DNA from: DASQVO01 sp035640715
Lineage (GTDB): Bacteria; Actinomycetota; Actinomycetes; Streptosporangiales; Streptosporangiaceae
Direction of reading: 5' to 3'
DNA: 18,293 nt
NCBI GenBank assembly: GCA_035640715.1
Contig: DASQVO010000011.1
Coordinates: 1 to 18,293 of the forward strand
The translations under genes and the position numbers were made by a program. Under the pieces are notes generated by a model. The model had not been told where the DNA came from, did no database searches, and saw only the letters and a list, made by a program, of their open reading frames with translations. Of this stretch, positions 8,742 to 15,905 are shown piece by piece; the stretch's first letter is position 1; each line of letters begins with the position of its first letter.

Positions 8742-9962
8742 TCACACGGGCATGTTCGCGGATTCGTGTTCCAGGCCCAGGCGGTGGGCGGCACGCAGCG
8801 CCAGCACCGCGGTGGCAAGGTCACGGGGGCGGGACAGATCCAGGCCGGTGAGCTCCTCGAACCGGCGCAGGTGATTGAGCACCGTGTTGCGGTGCCGGTA
8901 GAGCACACGGGCCGTCCCAGCCGGCGAGCCATCGCCGTCCAGATGCACCCGGAGCGTCTCCAGCAGCCGGGCGCGTTCGGGTTCGCGGGTCGGCTGGAGG
9001 GCGGCGGACAGCACATCCGCCAGATGCCGGGTGATCTCCGGCGCTCCGCCGATGAAAACCGACGGTATATCCTCGGCGGCCGCGACCACCCGGCGGCACC
9101 CGGGCGGGCTGGCGTCACGGGCCGCGTCGGCGAGCCAGATCTGGTGCCTGGTGTCCGCCAGGGCCTGGTAAGGGGGACTGATTCCCGCCCGGACCTGCAA
9201 CGCTTCCTCCAAGCATTCAACGAGCCGCGGGTGGGTGGTGTGGCCGAGTACCACGATGCCTGTAAGCAGGCCGGCGTCCTGCAGCCACACCGAGTGCAGG
9301 CCGATCTGCCGCAAGGCCCGCTCCGGTGACTGGCCATGGCCGGGCGCATCGGCCCGTATGACCATGTACCGGCCGTGCTCGGCCAGCCCGAAGCGGGACG
9401 CCGCATGGCGCACGACTGCGCTCATCGGGCCGGTACCGTACAGAAGCTCGTCGAACAGCGCGCGGAGTTCCTTCTCCAGCTCGCCGGCCATCTCGGCCTC
9501 CGCGTCCCGGTAGGCCTGGCTCACCTGGACCGAGATCTTGTCGATCGCCTGCCACAGCGGCAGCATGAAGTCCGTCCACTGCTGCATGACCGCCGTAGGC
9601 CGGGCATTCAGCCAGGCGAACAGCGATTCGCCGACGATACGGAAATCAATGCGGAACGAGCGGAGCATGGCGTCCATGCCCACGCCCTGCCGCGCCCGGC
9701 GGTGCCCGATGTCCTCCAGCGTGTGCGCGAGGCCAGGATCGTCGATGCCGGCGAGCAGGTTCAGGAGCAGGATGATCGTCTCCCGTGACGCGGTGCGGAG
9801 ATCCCCCGGCTCAACGATCTCGCGGTAGGCGGCCTCGCTGCTCTGGGTCTCGGTGCGCGCCCGGTCGGCCAGCTCGTCCACCATGCCGAGCAGGGTCCGG
9901 GCCGCCTCACCAAGCATGGCACGCGGCTCCGGCCGGTCCGGTCTAGCTGATTCTCTGTGCAT
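8742..9962 (-). CDS. PucR/CdaR-family transcriptional regulator
   Basis: This protein of about 406 residues has a PucR-type C-terminal helix-turn-helix: residues of roughly the last 75 contain VLYRHRNTVLNHLRRFEEL followed by TGLDL, matching the family pattern of HRNT and RxxxLTGLDL. The N-terminal two thirds are mainly helical with a GGDEF-like middle domain (near RYMVIRADAPG to WLADAAR) and would sense the inducer. Family members control purine/ureide, sugar-diacid or amino-acid catabolism, usually as activators of a neighbouring operon. It diverges from the permease operon starting at 10164, so that operon is its likely target, possibly together with itself. ATG at 9962 is chosen; GTG at 9968 and ATG at 9917 (weak GGAG upstream) are alternatives, and no good ribosome site precedes the first two. 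Confidence 0.9.
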   Translation of the reverse strand: MHRESARPDRPEPRAMLGEAARTLLGMVDELADRARTETQSSEAAYREIVEPGDLRTASRETIILLLNLLAGIDDPGLAHTLEDIGHRRARQGVGMDAMLRSFRIDFRIVGESLFAWLNARPTAVMQQWTDFMLPLWQAIDKISVQVSQAYRDAEAEMAGELEKELRALFDELLYGTGPMSAVVRHAASRFGLAEHGRYMVIRADAPGHGQSPERALRQIGLHSVWLQDAGLLTGIVVLGHTTHPRLVECLEEALQVRAGISPPYQALADTRHQIWLADAARDASPPGCRRVVAAAEDIPSVFIGGAPEITRHLADVLSAALQPTREPERARLLETLRVHLDGDGSPAGTARVLYRHRNTVLNHLRRFEELTGLDLSRPRDLATAVLALRAAHRLGLEHESANMPV

Positions 9963-10001
9963 GAGCACAATCTGGCATGTGATTACGTGGCTGGCTACCT
10001 C

Positions 10002-10031
10002 TTGTTATTCTCGCATTCGCATTGCTTTCAT
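10002..10031 (+). promoter_or_regulatory. Candidate promoter of the permease operon
   Basis: TTGTTA (10002-10007) and TTTCAT (10026-10031), 18 bases apart, each match the housekeeping consensus at four of six positions, in an AT-rich island within the divergent gap. The -35 overlaps an exact GTTATTC heptamer (10004) and is followed by a direct repeat CGCATT CGCATT. This would leave a leader of roughly 125 bases before the permease ATG. The gap, about 200 bases in all, should also hold the regulator's own promoter and its operator, which I could not identify. Confidence 0.3.
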
Positions 10032-10163
10032 GTCCACAGAGCCCAAACGACGGTGCGTGGAGCAATCGCCAGAGGTTTCCGGCAGAGCCGCCGATCGGGG
10101 AACGCAGTACCCGGCCACCGGGCCCGCAGTGACGTGCCCTGGACAGACAGTGTGGAGGCAGCG

Positions 10164-11861
10164 ATGCCGACAGCGCCTGGCCCCGCACCGGGGCCGCCAG
10201 CTCGTACGCAGGTGAAGGCTTCCCTCATCCCGCGGGGGGCGGAGGCCCGCCGCGAGGCCGCGGAGGACTACGCCCTGCGTAAGGTTCCCGCGCACTGGAA
10301 GCGGCCCGCGTTCAGTTTCGCGATCTCGCTGAGCGGGCTTACCTCCTCAGTGTTCTTCCTCGCGCTGGGCGGGCAGTTGACGCTGACGTTCGGGTTTCCC
10401 GCGGCCATGGCCGCGTTCGTGGCGGGGACGGTTCTCGGCTGGCTCGGCTCCGCGGTGATCGCCAGGGTCACCGCGCTGACCGGCCTGGACCTGGACCTGA
10501 TCACACGGGGCAGCGGATTCGGCTTCCTCGGCTCCGCCGTCACCTCGCTCATCTACGCGGTGAACTGGATGATGTACGCGGCCATCGAGGCCGCCTACCT
10601 CGGCACCGCCCTGCACAGCCAGTGGCCGGTGCTGCCGTCCCCCGTCTGGTTCCTCCTCACCGCGTTCGTGTCGGTACCGATCTGCTGGTACGGCTTCACC
10701 CAGAACGACTTCGTGCAGCGCTGGCTCGCGCCGGTCTTTCTGGCCGGGCTGGGCCTGCTGGTGTTCGAGGTGATCCACCGGTCCACCTTGCACCCGTCGT
10801 TCGGGTCCCCGGGGCTGACCGCTATCGGCTTCTTCGGCGCGCTCGGCGCGCTGCTGCCGAACGTGGTCATCCAGATCCTCGGCACCGGCGACTTCGCCCG
10901 CTTCATTCGCAAGACAGAGGTCAGGCAGGCGATGGTCGCCGGGCCGTTCGTGGTCATCGCCGCGGTCTACCTGGGCTCGTTCCCGCTCGGCGCACTCCTG
11001 GCGCTGTACAGCGGGAGCGCCAGCCCGGCCGGTTACCTGACCGGCGTCCTCGGCCTGTTCGGCGTGATCTGGATCATCGCGACCCAGCTGCGGATCAATA
11101 ACATGAACTTCTACAGCGGCTCCCTGGCACTGGCCAATTTCGCGTCCCGGATCCTGCACTGGGTGCCCGGTCGGCGGTTCTGGGTGTTCCTGACCGGGGT
11201 GGTGGCGTTCGCCGGCGCGACCTTCAACGTGGAGAACCACCTGGTCTCGGTGGACGCCTTCATGGGCATCTTCTGCCTGGCCTGGCTGGGCGTGCTGATC
11301 GCGGATATCTGCGTGATCAAGCCGAAACTGCGGGTGCCGCCCGGCTACGTGGAGCACCGCCGGGGATACCTGGCCAACTGGGGGCTGCCCGCGCTGGCCA
11401 GCATGCTGACCGGCGCCGTGATCGGCGCGGTGATGTCACTGGCCGCGATCCCGGGCCCGCATTCCGGGCCGATCCTCGGTGATGTGCTGGCCTTCGGCAT
11501 GGGGTTCACAGGCCCGATCGCGATCGAGCTGATCGCGCGCGGCCGGTTCCGTCGGCTCGCCCGGCAGCCCGCACCGGAGTGGATCGACGATCTTTCGCTG
11601 ACCGACGAGCAGCTGGAAAGCCCGGAGAACATGCTGCCCTGCGGAAACTGCGGCGAGAGTGTCATGCGCCAGGACATGGTCACGTGCCCGGTCACCGATA
11701 GCCACATACTGTGCTCCGTGTGCTGCGCGGCGCACCGCACCTGCGGGGAACGGTGCAAGACCGAGGACTTCGGGCCGTCCGACGCCGACGTGCGGCGGCA
11801 TCTGGACATCATCGCGGTCCGCGGGTCCGCCGCGCCGGCCGCGCCCGCTGAGTCGGCCTGA
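10164..11861 (+). CDS. NCS1-family permease (cytosine/purine/hydantoin type) with Cys-rich tail
   Basis: This protein of 565 residues has about 12 hydrophobic segments between residues 45 and 465 and the look of nucleobase:cation symporter-1 carriers, for example RKVPAHWKRPAFSFAIS before the first segment and LITRGSGFGFLGSAVTSLIYAVNW in the core. NCS1 carriers bring nucleobases, hydantoins, allantoin or related N-heterocycles in with protons or sodium. After the last segment a hydrophilic tail of about 90 residues carries eight Cys between residues 493 and 531 (CxxC, C, CxxCC, C, C) and ends near 565. The start is ATG 10164, with GGAGG five bases upstream; the frame is open farther upstream but without family similarity. 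It heads an operon with the PxpB-like gene 31 bases on, so it probably imports the substrate of the enzymes downstream. Exact substrate unknown. Confidence 0.93.
   Translation: MPTAPGPAPGPPARTQVKASLIPRGAEARREAAEDYALRKVPAHWKRPAFSFAISLSGLTSSVFFLALGGQLTLTFGFPAAMAAFVAGTVLGWLGSAVIARVTALTGLDLDLITRGSGFGFLGSAVTSLIYAVNWMMYAAIEAAYLGTALHSQWPVLPSPVWFLLTAFVSVPICWYGFTQNDFVQRWLAPVFLAGLGLLVFEVIHRSTLHPSFGSPGLTAIGFFGALGALLPNVVIQILGTGDFARFIRKTEVRQAMVAGPFVVIAAVYLGSFPLGALLALYSGSASPAGYLTGVLGLFGVIWIIATQLRINNMNFYSGSLALANFASRILHWVPGRRFWVFLTGVVAFAGATFNVENHLVSVDAFMGIFCLAWLGVLIADICVIKPKLRVPPGYVEHRRGYLANWGLPALASMLTGAVIGAVMSLAAIPGPHSGPILGDVLAFGMGFTGPIAIELIARGRFRRLARQPAPEWIDDLSLTDEQLESPENMLPCGNCGESVMRQDMVTCPVTDSHILCSVCCAAHRTCGERCKTEDFGPSDADVRRHLDIIAVRGSAAPAAPAESA
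11631..11774 (+). other. Cysteine-rich, probably metal-binding C-terminal domain of the permease
   Basis: Residues 490-537 of the permease contain Cys 493, 496, 508, 517, 520, 521, 527 and 531 and His 514 and 524. The pattern CxxC-x11-C-x8-CxxCC-x5-C-x3-C resembles a zinc ribbon or treble-clef pair. It lies on the soluble side after the last membrane segment. From memory, similar tails occur on some other bacterial NCS1 carriers, but I know no assigned role. Confidence 0.65.
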
Positions 11862-11892
11862 TGCGGAAGGCCCCGGGGCAGGGAGGATCATC

Positions 11893-12699
11893 GTGATCGA
11901 CGACCAGCCCGTGGTGTTCCGCGCGCTCGGTGATCTCGAGTTGTGCGTGGAGTTCGGCGACGGGATCGACCTGCCGCTGAACTTCCGGGTCCTGGCCCTG
12001 GACCGCGCACTGAAGGAGGCGGGAGTGGCCGGGGTGCGCGAAACGGTGCCGACCCATCGCTCACTCGGCGTGGTCTACGACCCGATGCGGATCCGCCGCC
12101 GCGACCTGGAGCGGGTGATCACCGAGCTTGTGGGCGGGCTGTCGGCGCTGACCGAGTTCCCGTCGCGGCTGATGGAGATTCCCATCTGGTACGACGACCC
12201 CTGGTCGGACGAATGCGCCCGGGCTCACGGGGTGGAGAACAACATCAGCTATCTCGCGGAGATCAACGGCATCTCCCGCGAGGAGGTCATGTCCCGGCAC
12301 GCCGGCACCTTGCACTGGGTGTCGGCGGTCGGCTTCCAGCCCAGCACTTACCAGGCTGTGCCGCTGGCGGAGATGAAGCTGTCCGCGCCGAAATACGAGC
12401 GGCCGCGCAAATGGACAGACCCCGGGACGGTATGCCTGGCCGGGATCATCACCTCCTACTACCCGGTGCGCAGCCCGGGCGGCTACCAGCTGCTCGGCCG
12501 TACCCCGGTCGACTTGTTCGACCCGTTGCAGCGGAACCCCGCCTTCGCCGGTGGCCCGGTGCTGCCCAGGGTCGGCGACCGGCACCGGTACGTGCCGATC
12601 AGCGGGGAGGAGTACCGGGCGATCAGGGCAGAGGTGAAAGCCGGACGGTACGAGTATCGGATCACCGAAGGCGTCCACCGGCTGGAGGTCTCCCGGTGA
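11893..12699 (+). CDS. PxpB/KipI-family (AHS1) carboxyltransferase subunit, urea-carboxylase-like
   Basis: This 268-residue protein belongs to the AHS1/KipI/PxpB family. It has the N-terminal pattern GDLELCVEFGDGIDLPLNFRV, a VVYDP strand (residues 60-64) and SPGGYQLLGRTP (194-205). PxpB works with PxpC and PxpA to open 5-oxoproline with ATP; the same fold forms half of the carboxyltransferase in urea carboxylase. Here the usual PxpB motif GFxPGFPYLGGL is replaced by GFQPSTYQAVPL (147-158). The stretches YDDPW (100-104), INGIS (124-128), PKYERPRKWT (166-175) and GYQLLGRT resemble urea carboxylase instead. The start is GTG 11893 with GGGAGG six bases upstream. It overlaps the next gene by four bases (GTGA), typical of translational coupling of two halves of one enzyme. 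The family is secure; the reaction is not. Confidence 0.88.
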   Translation: MIDDQPVVFRALGDLELCVEFGDGIDLPLNFRVLALDRALKEAGVAGVRETVPTHRSLGVVYDPMRIRRRDLERVITELVGGLSALTEFPSRLMEIPIWYDDPWSDECARAHGVENNISYLAEINGISREEVMSRHAGTLHWVSAVGFQPSTYQAVPLAEMKLSAPKYERPRKWTDPGTVCLAGIITSYYPVRSPGGYQLLGRTPVDLFDPLQRNPAFAGGPVLPRVGDRHRYVPISGEEYRAIRAEVKAGRYEYRITEGVHRLEVSR

Positions 12700-13712
12700 C
12701 GGCCGGCGATGTGCTTGAGGTGATCCGCCCGGGCGTGCTGACCACGGTGCAGGACCTCGGCCGGCCCGGGTATCTGGCGGACGGCATCCCGCCGTCCGGC
12801 GCCTTCGATTCACGCGCGCTGAAGCTGGCCAACCTGCTGGTCGGTAACGAGACCGGCGATTACCTGCTGGTCGGCAGGGATCCAGGTGCCGCCGGGCTGG
12901 AGATGGTGCTGCGCGGCCCGGCCCTGCGGGTGCTGCGCGGCACCGTCATCGCGGTGACCGGCGCGGACCTGCCGACCACAGTGAACGGGGCACCGGTCCC
13001 GGGCTGGACGGCCGTGCCGGTACGGGCCGGTGACGAGATTGCCTTCGGTACCGCGCGGGACGGCGTGCGCGGCTATCTCGCGGTGGCGGGCGGCATCGAC
13101 GTGCCGCCCGTGCTGGGCAGCCGCGCCACGAACGTCCGGGCCGGCATCGGCGGCGTGGAAGGCCGCGCTCTCAAGGCGGGCGACCGGCTGCCGTGCGGGC
13201 CCACCGCCTCGCTGACTGCCCTGGCCGGCCGCCGCATCCGGGCCGACCGGATCCCAGGCCGCCCCAGGCCGGCGGAGCTGCGGGTGGTCCTCGGCCCGCA
13301 GGATCATCTGTTCACACCGGACAGCGTGCAGGAGTTCCTGACTGCCGACTGGCACCTGTCCCCGACCTCGGACCGTATGGGCTGCCGGTTCATCGGCCCG
13401 GCGCTGCACTTCCTGCCCCGGCCGGAGTATCTGGTCCACCAGGCCGGCTCGGATCCGTCCAACATCGTCGACGACTCCATCTGCGTCGGTTCCATTCAGG
13501 TCCCCAGTGGGCTGGAGCCGATCGTCATGGGCGTGGACGGGCCCAGCCTCGGCGGCTACGCCAAGATCGCCACGGTGATCAGCCCGGACCTGTCCCGGCT
13601 GGCGCAGGTCCGGCCGGGCGAGCTGGTCCGGTTCCGCGCTGTCGGCCCGGACGAAGCCCACGACCTGCACGTCACCGCGCGGGCCGCCGTGACCGAAGCC
13701 AACCTCGAATGA
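12696..13712 (+). CDS. PxpC/KipA-family (AHS2) biotin-dependent carboxyltransferase subunit
   Basis: This 338-residue protein is of the AHS2/KipA/PxpC family: VLTTVQDLGRPGY at residues 14-26, PPSGAFD, YLAVAGGIDVPPVLGSRAT, VVLGPQDHLF and SDRMGCRFIGP in order. It should pair with the preceding AHS1 subunit to form a complete carboxyltransferase-like or 5-oxoprolinase-like unit. Late in the protein, DPSNIVDDSICVGSIQVP and GVDGPSLGGYAKIATVI fit the urea-carboxylase version (HPSNIHDN..., GPDGPSLGG) better than the LADRQTTGGYPKI form I expect in PxpC. The GTG start at 12696 overlaps the upstream TGA by four bases. A PxpA gene follows 18 bases later. Substrate is unknown; an amide or ureide is the most likely kind. 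Confidence 0.88.
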   Translation: MTAGDVLEVIRPGVLTTVQDLGRPGYLADGIPPSGAFDSRALKLANLLVGNETGDYLLVGRDPGAAGLEMVLRGPALRVLRGTVIAVTGADLPTTVNGAPVPGWTAVPVRAGDEIAFGTARDGVRGYLAVAGGIDVPPVLGSRATNVRAGIGGVEGRALKAGDRLPCGPTASLTALAGRRIRADRIPGRPRPAELRVVLGPQDHLFTPDSVQEFLTADWHLSPTSDRMGCRFIGPALHFLPRPEYLVHQAGSDPSNIVDDSICVGSIQVPSGLEPIVMGVDGPSLGGYAKIATVISPDLSRLAQVRPGELVRFRAVGPDEAHDLHVTARAAVTEANLE

Positions 13713-13730
13713 ACGACCCCGGGAGTGGTC

Positions 13731-14498
13731 ATGACCTGGAAGATCAACATCAACTCGGACATGGGTGAGGGGTTCGGGCGCTGGCAGCTCGGATCCGACG
13801 AGGAACTGATCCCGCTCGTGCCGACCGTCAACATCGCCTGCGGCTTCCATGCGGGCGACCCGCGGATCATGCGCCGGGTCACCGCCGCGGCGATCGCGGC
13901 CGGCGCTGACATCGGCCCGCACGTGGCACTGCCCGACCTGCGCGGCTTCGGCCGCAGGCCGATGGAGCTCGACCCGGACGATCTCCGCGACGACGTGCTG
14001 TACCAGATCGGCGCGCTGGATGGCTTCGTCCGTGCGGAGGGCGGGACCATGCGGCACGTCAAGCCGCACGGCTCGCTGTACGCGATGTGCGGGCGCAGGG
14101 AGGCCTGCGCCCGGGCCCTGCTGGCGGCGGTAGCCAGCTACGACAAGAACCTGATCGTCATCGTCGGCCAGGGCTGGCCACAGCGGCTCGCAGCTGAGTA
14201 TGGCCTGACCGTGGTCTATGAGGGCTACATCGACCTGGATTACCAGCCGGACGGATATCCGCGCGTCGAGCCGGTCAAGCAGTCCCGTGACCCGGATGAC
14301 GTGGTGCGGCGCGCACTGGCCATCGTGCGGGAGCAGTCGGCGACCGCGCTGGACGGCTCGGCGATCGACGTCCGTACCCCGACGCTGTGCCTGCACGGCG
14401 ACATGCCGAACGTTCTCGAGGTCACCCGGCACGTACGCAAGCGGCTGGCCGAGGAGGGCATCGAGGTTGTCGGCCTCGCCGCGGCGGTACAGGCGTGA
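13731..14498 (+). CDS. pxpA: PxpA, LamB/YcsF-family protein (5-oxoprolinase subunit A-like)
   Basis: A 255-residue member of the LamB/YcsF family, which in PxpABC is the subunit that completes ATP-dependent opening of 5-oxoproline to glutamate. Conserved features are NSDMGEGFG (residues 8-16), VNIACGFHAGDP (33-44), GFGRR (72-76), VKPHGSLY (110-117) and LCLHGDMP (219-226). Two motifs differ from the standard family: the usual HPG/SYPD is H64-VALPD, and the segment normally reading FADRAY is YIDLDY (166-171), losing its Arg. The start is ATG 13731 with GGGAG five bases upstream; an in-frame GTG two codons earlier overlaps that site and is less likely. It lies between the carboxyltransferase pair and the biotin carboxylase in one operon, so it probably acts on the same substrate. 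Confidence 0.9.
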   Translation: MTWKININSDMGEGFGRWQLGSDEELIPLVPTVNIACGFHAGDPRIMRRVTAAAIAAGADIGPHVALPDLRGFGRRPMELDPDDLRDDVLYQIGALDGFVRAEGGTMRHVKPHGSLYAMCGRREACARALLAAVASYDKNLIVIVGQGWPQRLAAEYGLTVVYEGYIDLDYQPDGYPRVEPVKQSRDPDDVVRRALAIVREQSATALDGSAIDVRTPTLCLHGDMPNVLEVTRHVRKRLAEEGIEVVGLAAAVQA

Positions 14499-14561
14499 CC
14501 AGCGGACACCCGGGGCGCTCTGGCCACGCCCGCCGCACCGCCACCTGAAAGGGAACCCTTC

Positions 14562-15905
14562 GTGATCGAATCTCTGCTGGTTGCCAACCGCGGGGAGATC
14601 GCCTGCCGGGTGATCCGGACGGCCCGGCGCCTGGGCACCCGGACCATCGCGGTCTACTCCGAGGCTGACAAGGGCCTCCCGCACATGACCGAGGCCGACG
14701 ACGCGGTCCCCATCGGGCCGGCCAGGGCGGCCGAGTCGTACGGCAACGCGGCCGCGCTGCTGGCCGCCGCCCAGTCCGCCGGGGCCCAGGCGGTACATCC
14801 CGGCTACGGCTTTCTCAGCGAGAATCACGAGTTCGCCCGGCAGGTGCTTTCCGCCGGGCTGACCTGGGTCGGCCCGCAGCCGGAGGTGATCGAGCTGATG
14901 GGCGACAAGATCAACGCGCGGAACGCCGCGCAGCAGGCCGGGTTCCCGGTGGCGCCCGGCAGCACCAAGCCGGTACCCGGCCCAGAAGCCGCGGCGAAGA
15001 TAGCGTCCGGGATCGGCTACCCGGTCATGCTGAAGGCCGCGGCTGGCGGCGGCGGCATGGGCATGGCCGCTGTCAATGACGAGACCGGTCTGCGCGACCA
15101 GTTCCCCCGCATCCAGGCCTTTGCGATGCGGACATTCGGCCGCGGGGATGTGCTGGTCGAACGCTTCTACCCGCGGGCGCGGCACGTGGAGATCCAGATC
15201 CTCGGGCTGGCGGACGGCCGGGTGGTCGCGCTCGGCGAGCGGGACTGCTCGGTGCAGCGGCGCAACCAGAAGCTGGCTGAGGAGACGCCGTCACCGGGAA
15301 TCTCGGAGGGCCTGCGGGAGCGGATGACCTCGGCCGCGGTACGGCTGGGCGAGATGGTGGGCTACCGCAATGCTGGAACGGTGGAATGCCTGGTGTCCGG
15401 GATGGATTTCGCCTTCCTTGAGATGAATACACGCCTCCAGGTCGAGCACACGATCACCGAGCAGGTCTTCGGGATCGACCTGGTGGAACAGCAACTGCGG
15501 ATCGCCTCGGGGCTGCCGCCATCGGTGGACATCGACGCGCTCCGGCCGCACGGCCACGCGATCGAGTTGCGCGTCAACGCGGAGGACCCGGTCCGGTTCC
15601 TGCCCGGGCCCGGCGAGATCACGCAGTGGAGCCCGCCCGGCGGCCCGGGGGTCCGGGTCGACGCCGGGTACCGGGCCGGGAACACCGTGACCTCGTTCTA
15701 CGACTCGCTGCTGGCCAAGGTGATCGTGCACGGCGACGACCGGGCCGACGCATTGGGCAAGGCGGCAGCCGCCGCGGCCGGCTTCCGCATCGCGGGCCCG
15801 CGGAACAACCTGGCGTTCTTCACCGAACTGCTGGCCACGCCGGAATTCATCTCCGGCGGCTATGACACCGGCATCGTCTCGCGCATGCGCCAGCGGACAT
15901 CGTGA
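14562..15905 (+). CDS. Free-standing biotin carboxylase subunit (AccC-like)
   Basis: This 447-residue protein has exactly the size of a biotin carboxylase subunit and no carrier or carboxyltransferase domain. Seen in order: VANRGEIACRVIRTARRLG, the HPGYGFLSEN motif, MGDK, the Gly-rich ATP loop KAAAGGGGMGM, ERDCSVQRRNQKLAEETPSP in two adjoining parts, and EMNTRLQVEH with ITEQVFGIDLVEQQL. The enzyme uses ATP and bicarbonate to load carbon dioxide onto biotin held by a carrier protein. GTG 14562 has a GAAAGGGA site about eight bases upstream. No biotin carrier gene (MKM motif) is visible in the window. Its neighbours suggest a role beside the AHS1/AHS2 pair, as in urea carboxylase, rather than in fatty acid synthesis. 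It overlaps the kinase gene by four bases. Confidence 0.93.
   Translation: MIESLLVANRGEIACRVIRTARRLGTRTIAVYSEADKGLPHMTEADDAVPIGPARAAESYGNAAALLAAAQSAGAQAVHPGYGFLSENHEFARQVLSAGLTWVGPQPEVIELMGDKINARNAAQQAGFPVAPGSTKPVPGPEAAAKIASGIGYPVMLKAAAGGGGMGMAAVNDETGLRDQFPRIQAFAMRTFGRGDVLVERFYPRARHVEIQILGLADGRVVALGERDCSVQRRNQKLAEETPSPGISEGLRERMTSAAVRLGEMVGYRNAGTVECLVSGMDFAFLEMNTRLQVEHTITEQVFGIDLVEQQLRIASGLPPSVDIDALRPHGHAIELRVNAEDPVRFLPGPGEITQWSPPGGPGVRVDAGYRAGNTVTSFYDSLLAKVIVHGDDRADALGKAAAAAAGFRIAGPRNNLAFFTELLATPEFISGGYDTGIVSRMRQRTS

Noticed and set aside
9957..10163. N-terminal extension of the permease to 9957
   Set aside because: The frame is open, but the extra 69 residues show no carrier similarity, would cover the divergent promoter region and lack a ribosome site, whereas ATG 10164 has GGAGG at good spacing.
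12810..15185. Very long open frame on the minus strand (791 codons) opposite the AHS2, PxpA and biotin carboxylase genes
   Set aside because: It is low-complexity Arg/Gly/Val-rich translation with no family similarity, lies opposite three well-supported genes and is a usual by-product of third-position GC bias. The same applies to the antisense frames at 1468-2298, 3126-4412, 5599-6705 and 10347-11357.
14562..15905. Acetyl-CoA carboxylase subunit for fatty acid synthesis
   Set aside because: No carrier or acyl-CoA carboxyltransferase gene is adjacent. The operon context is AHS1/AHS2/PxpA, so naming it accC for lipid synthesis would mislead.
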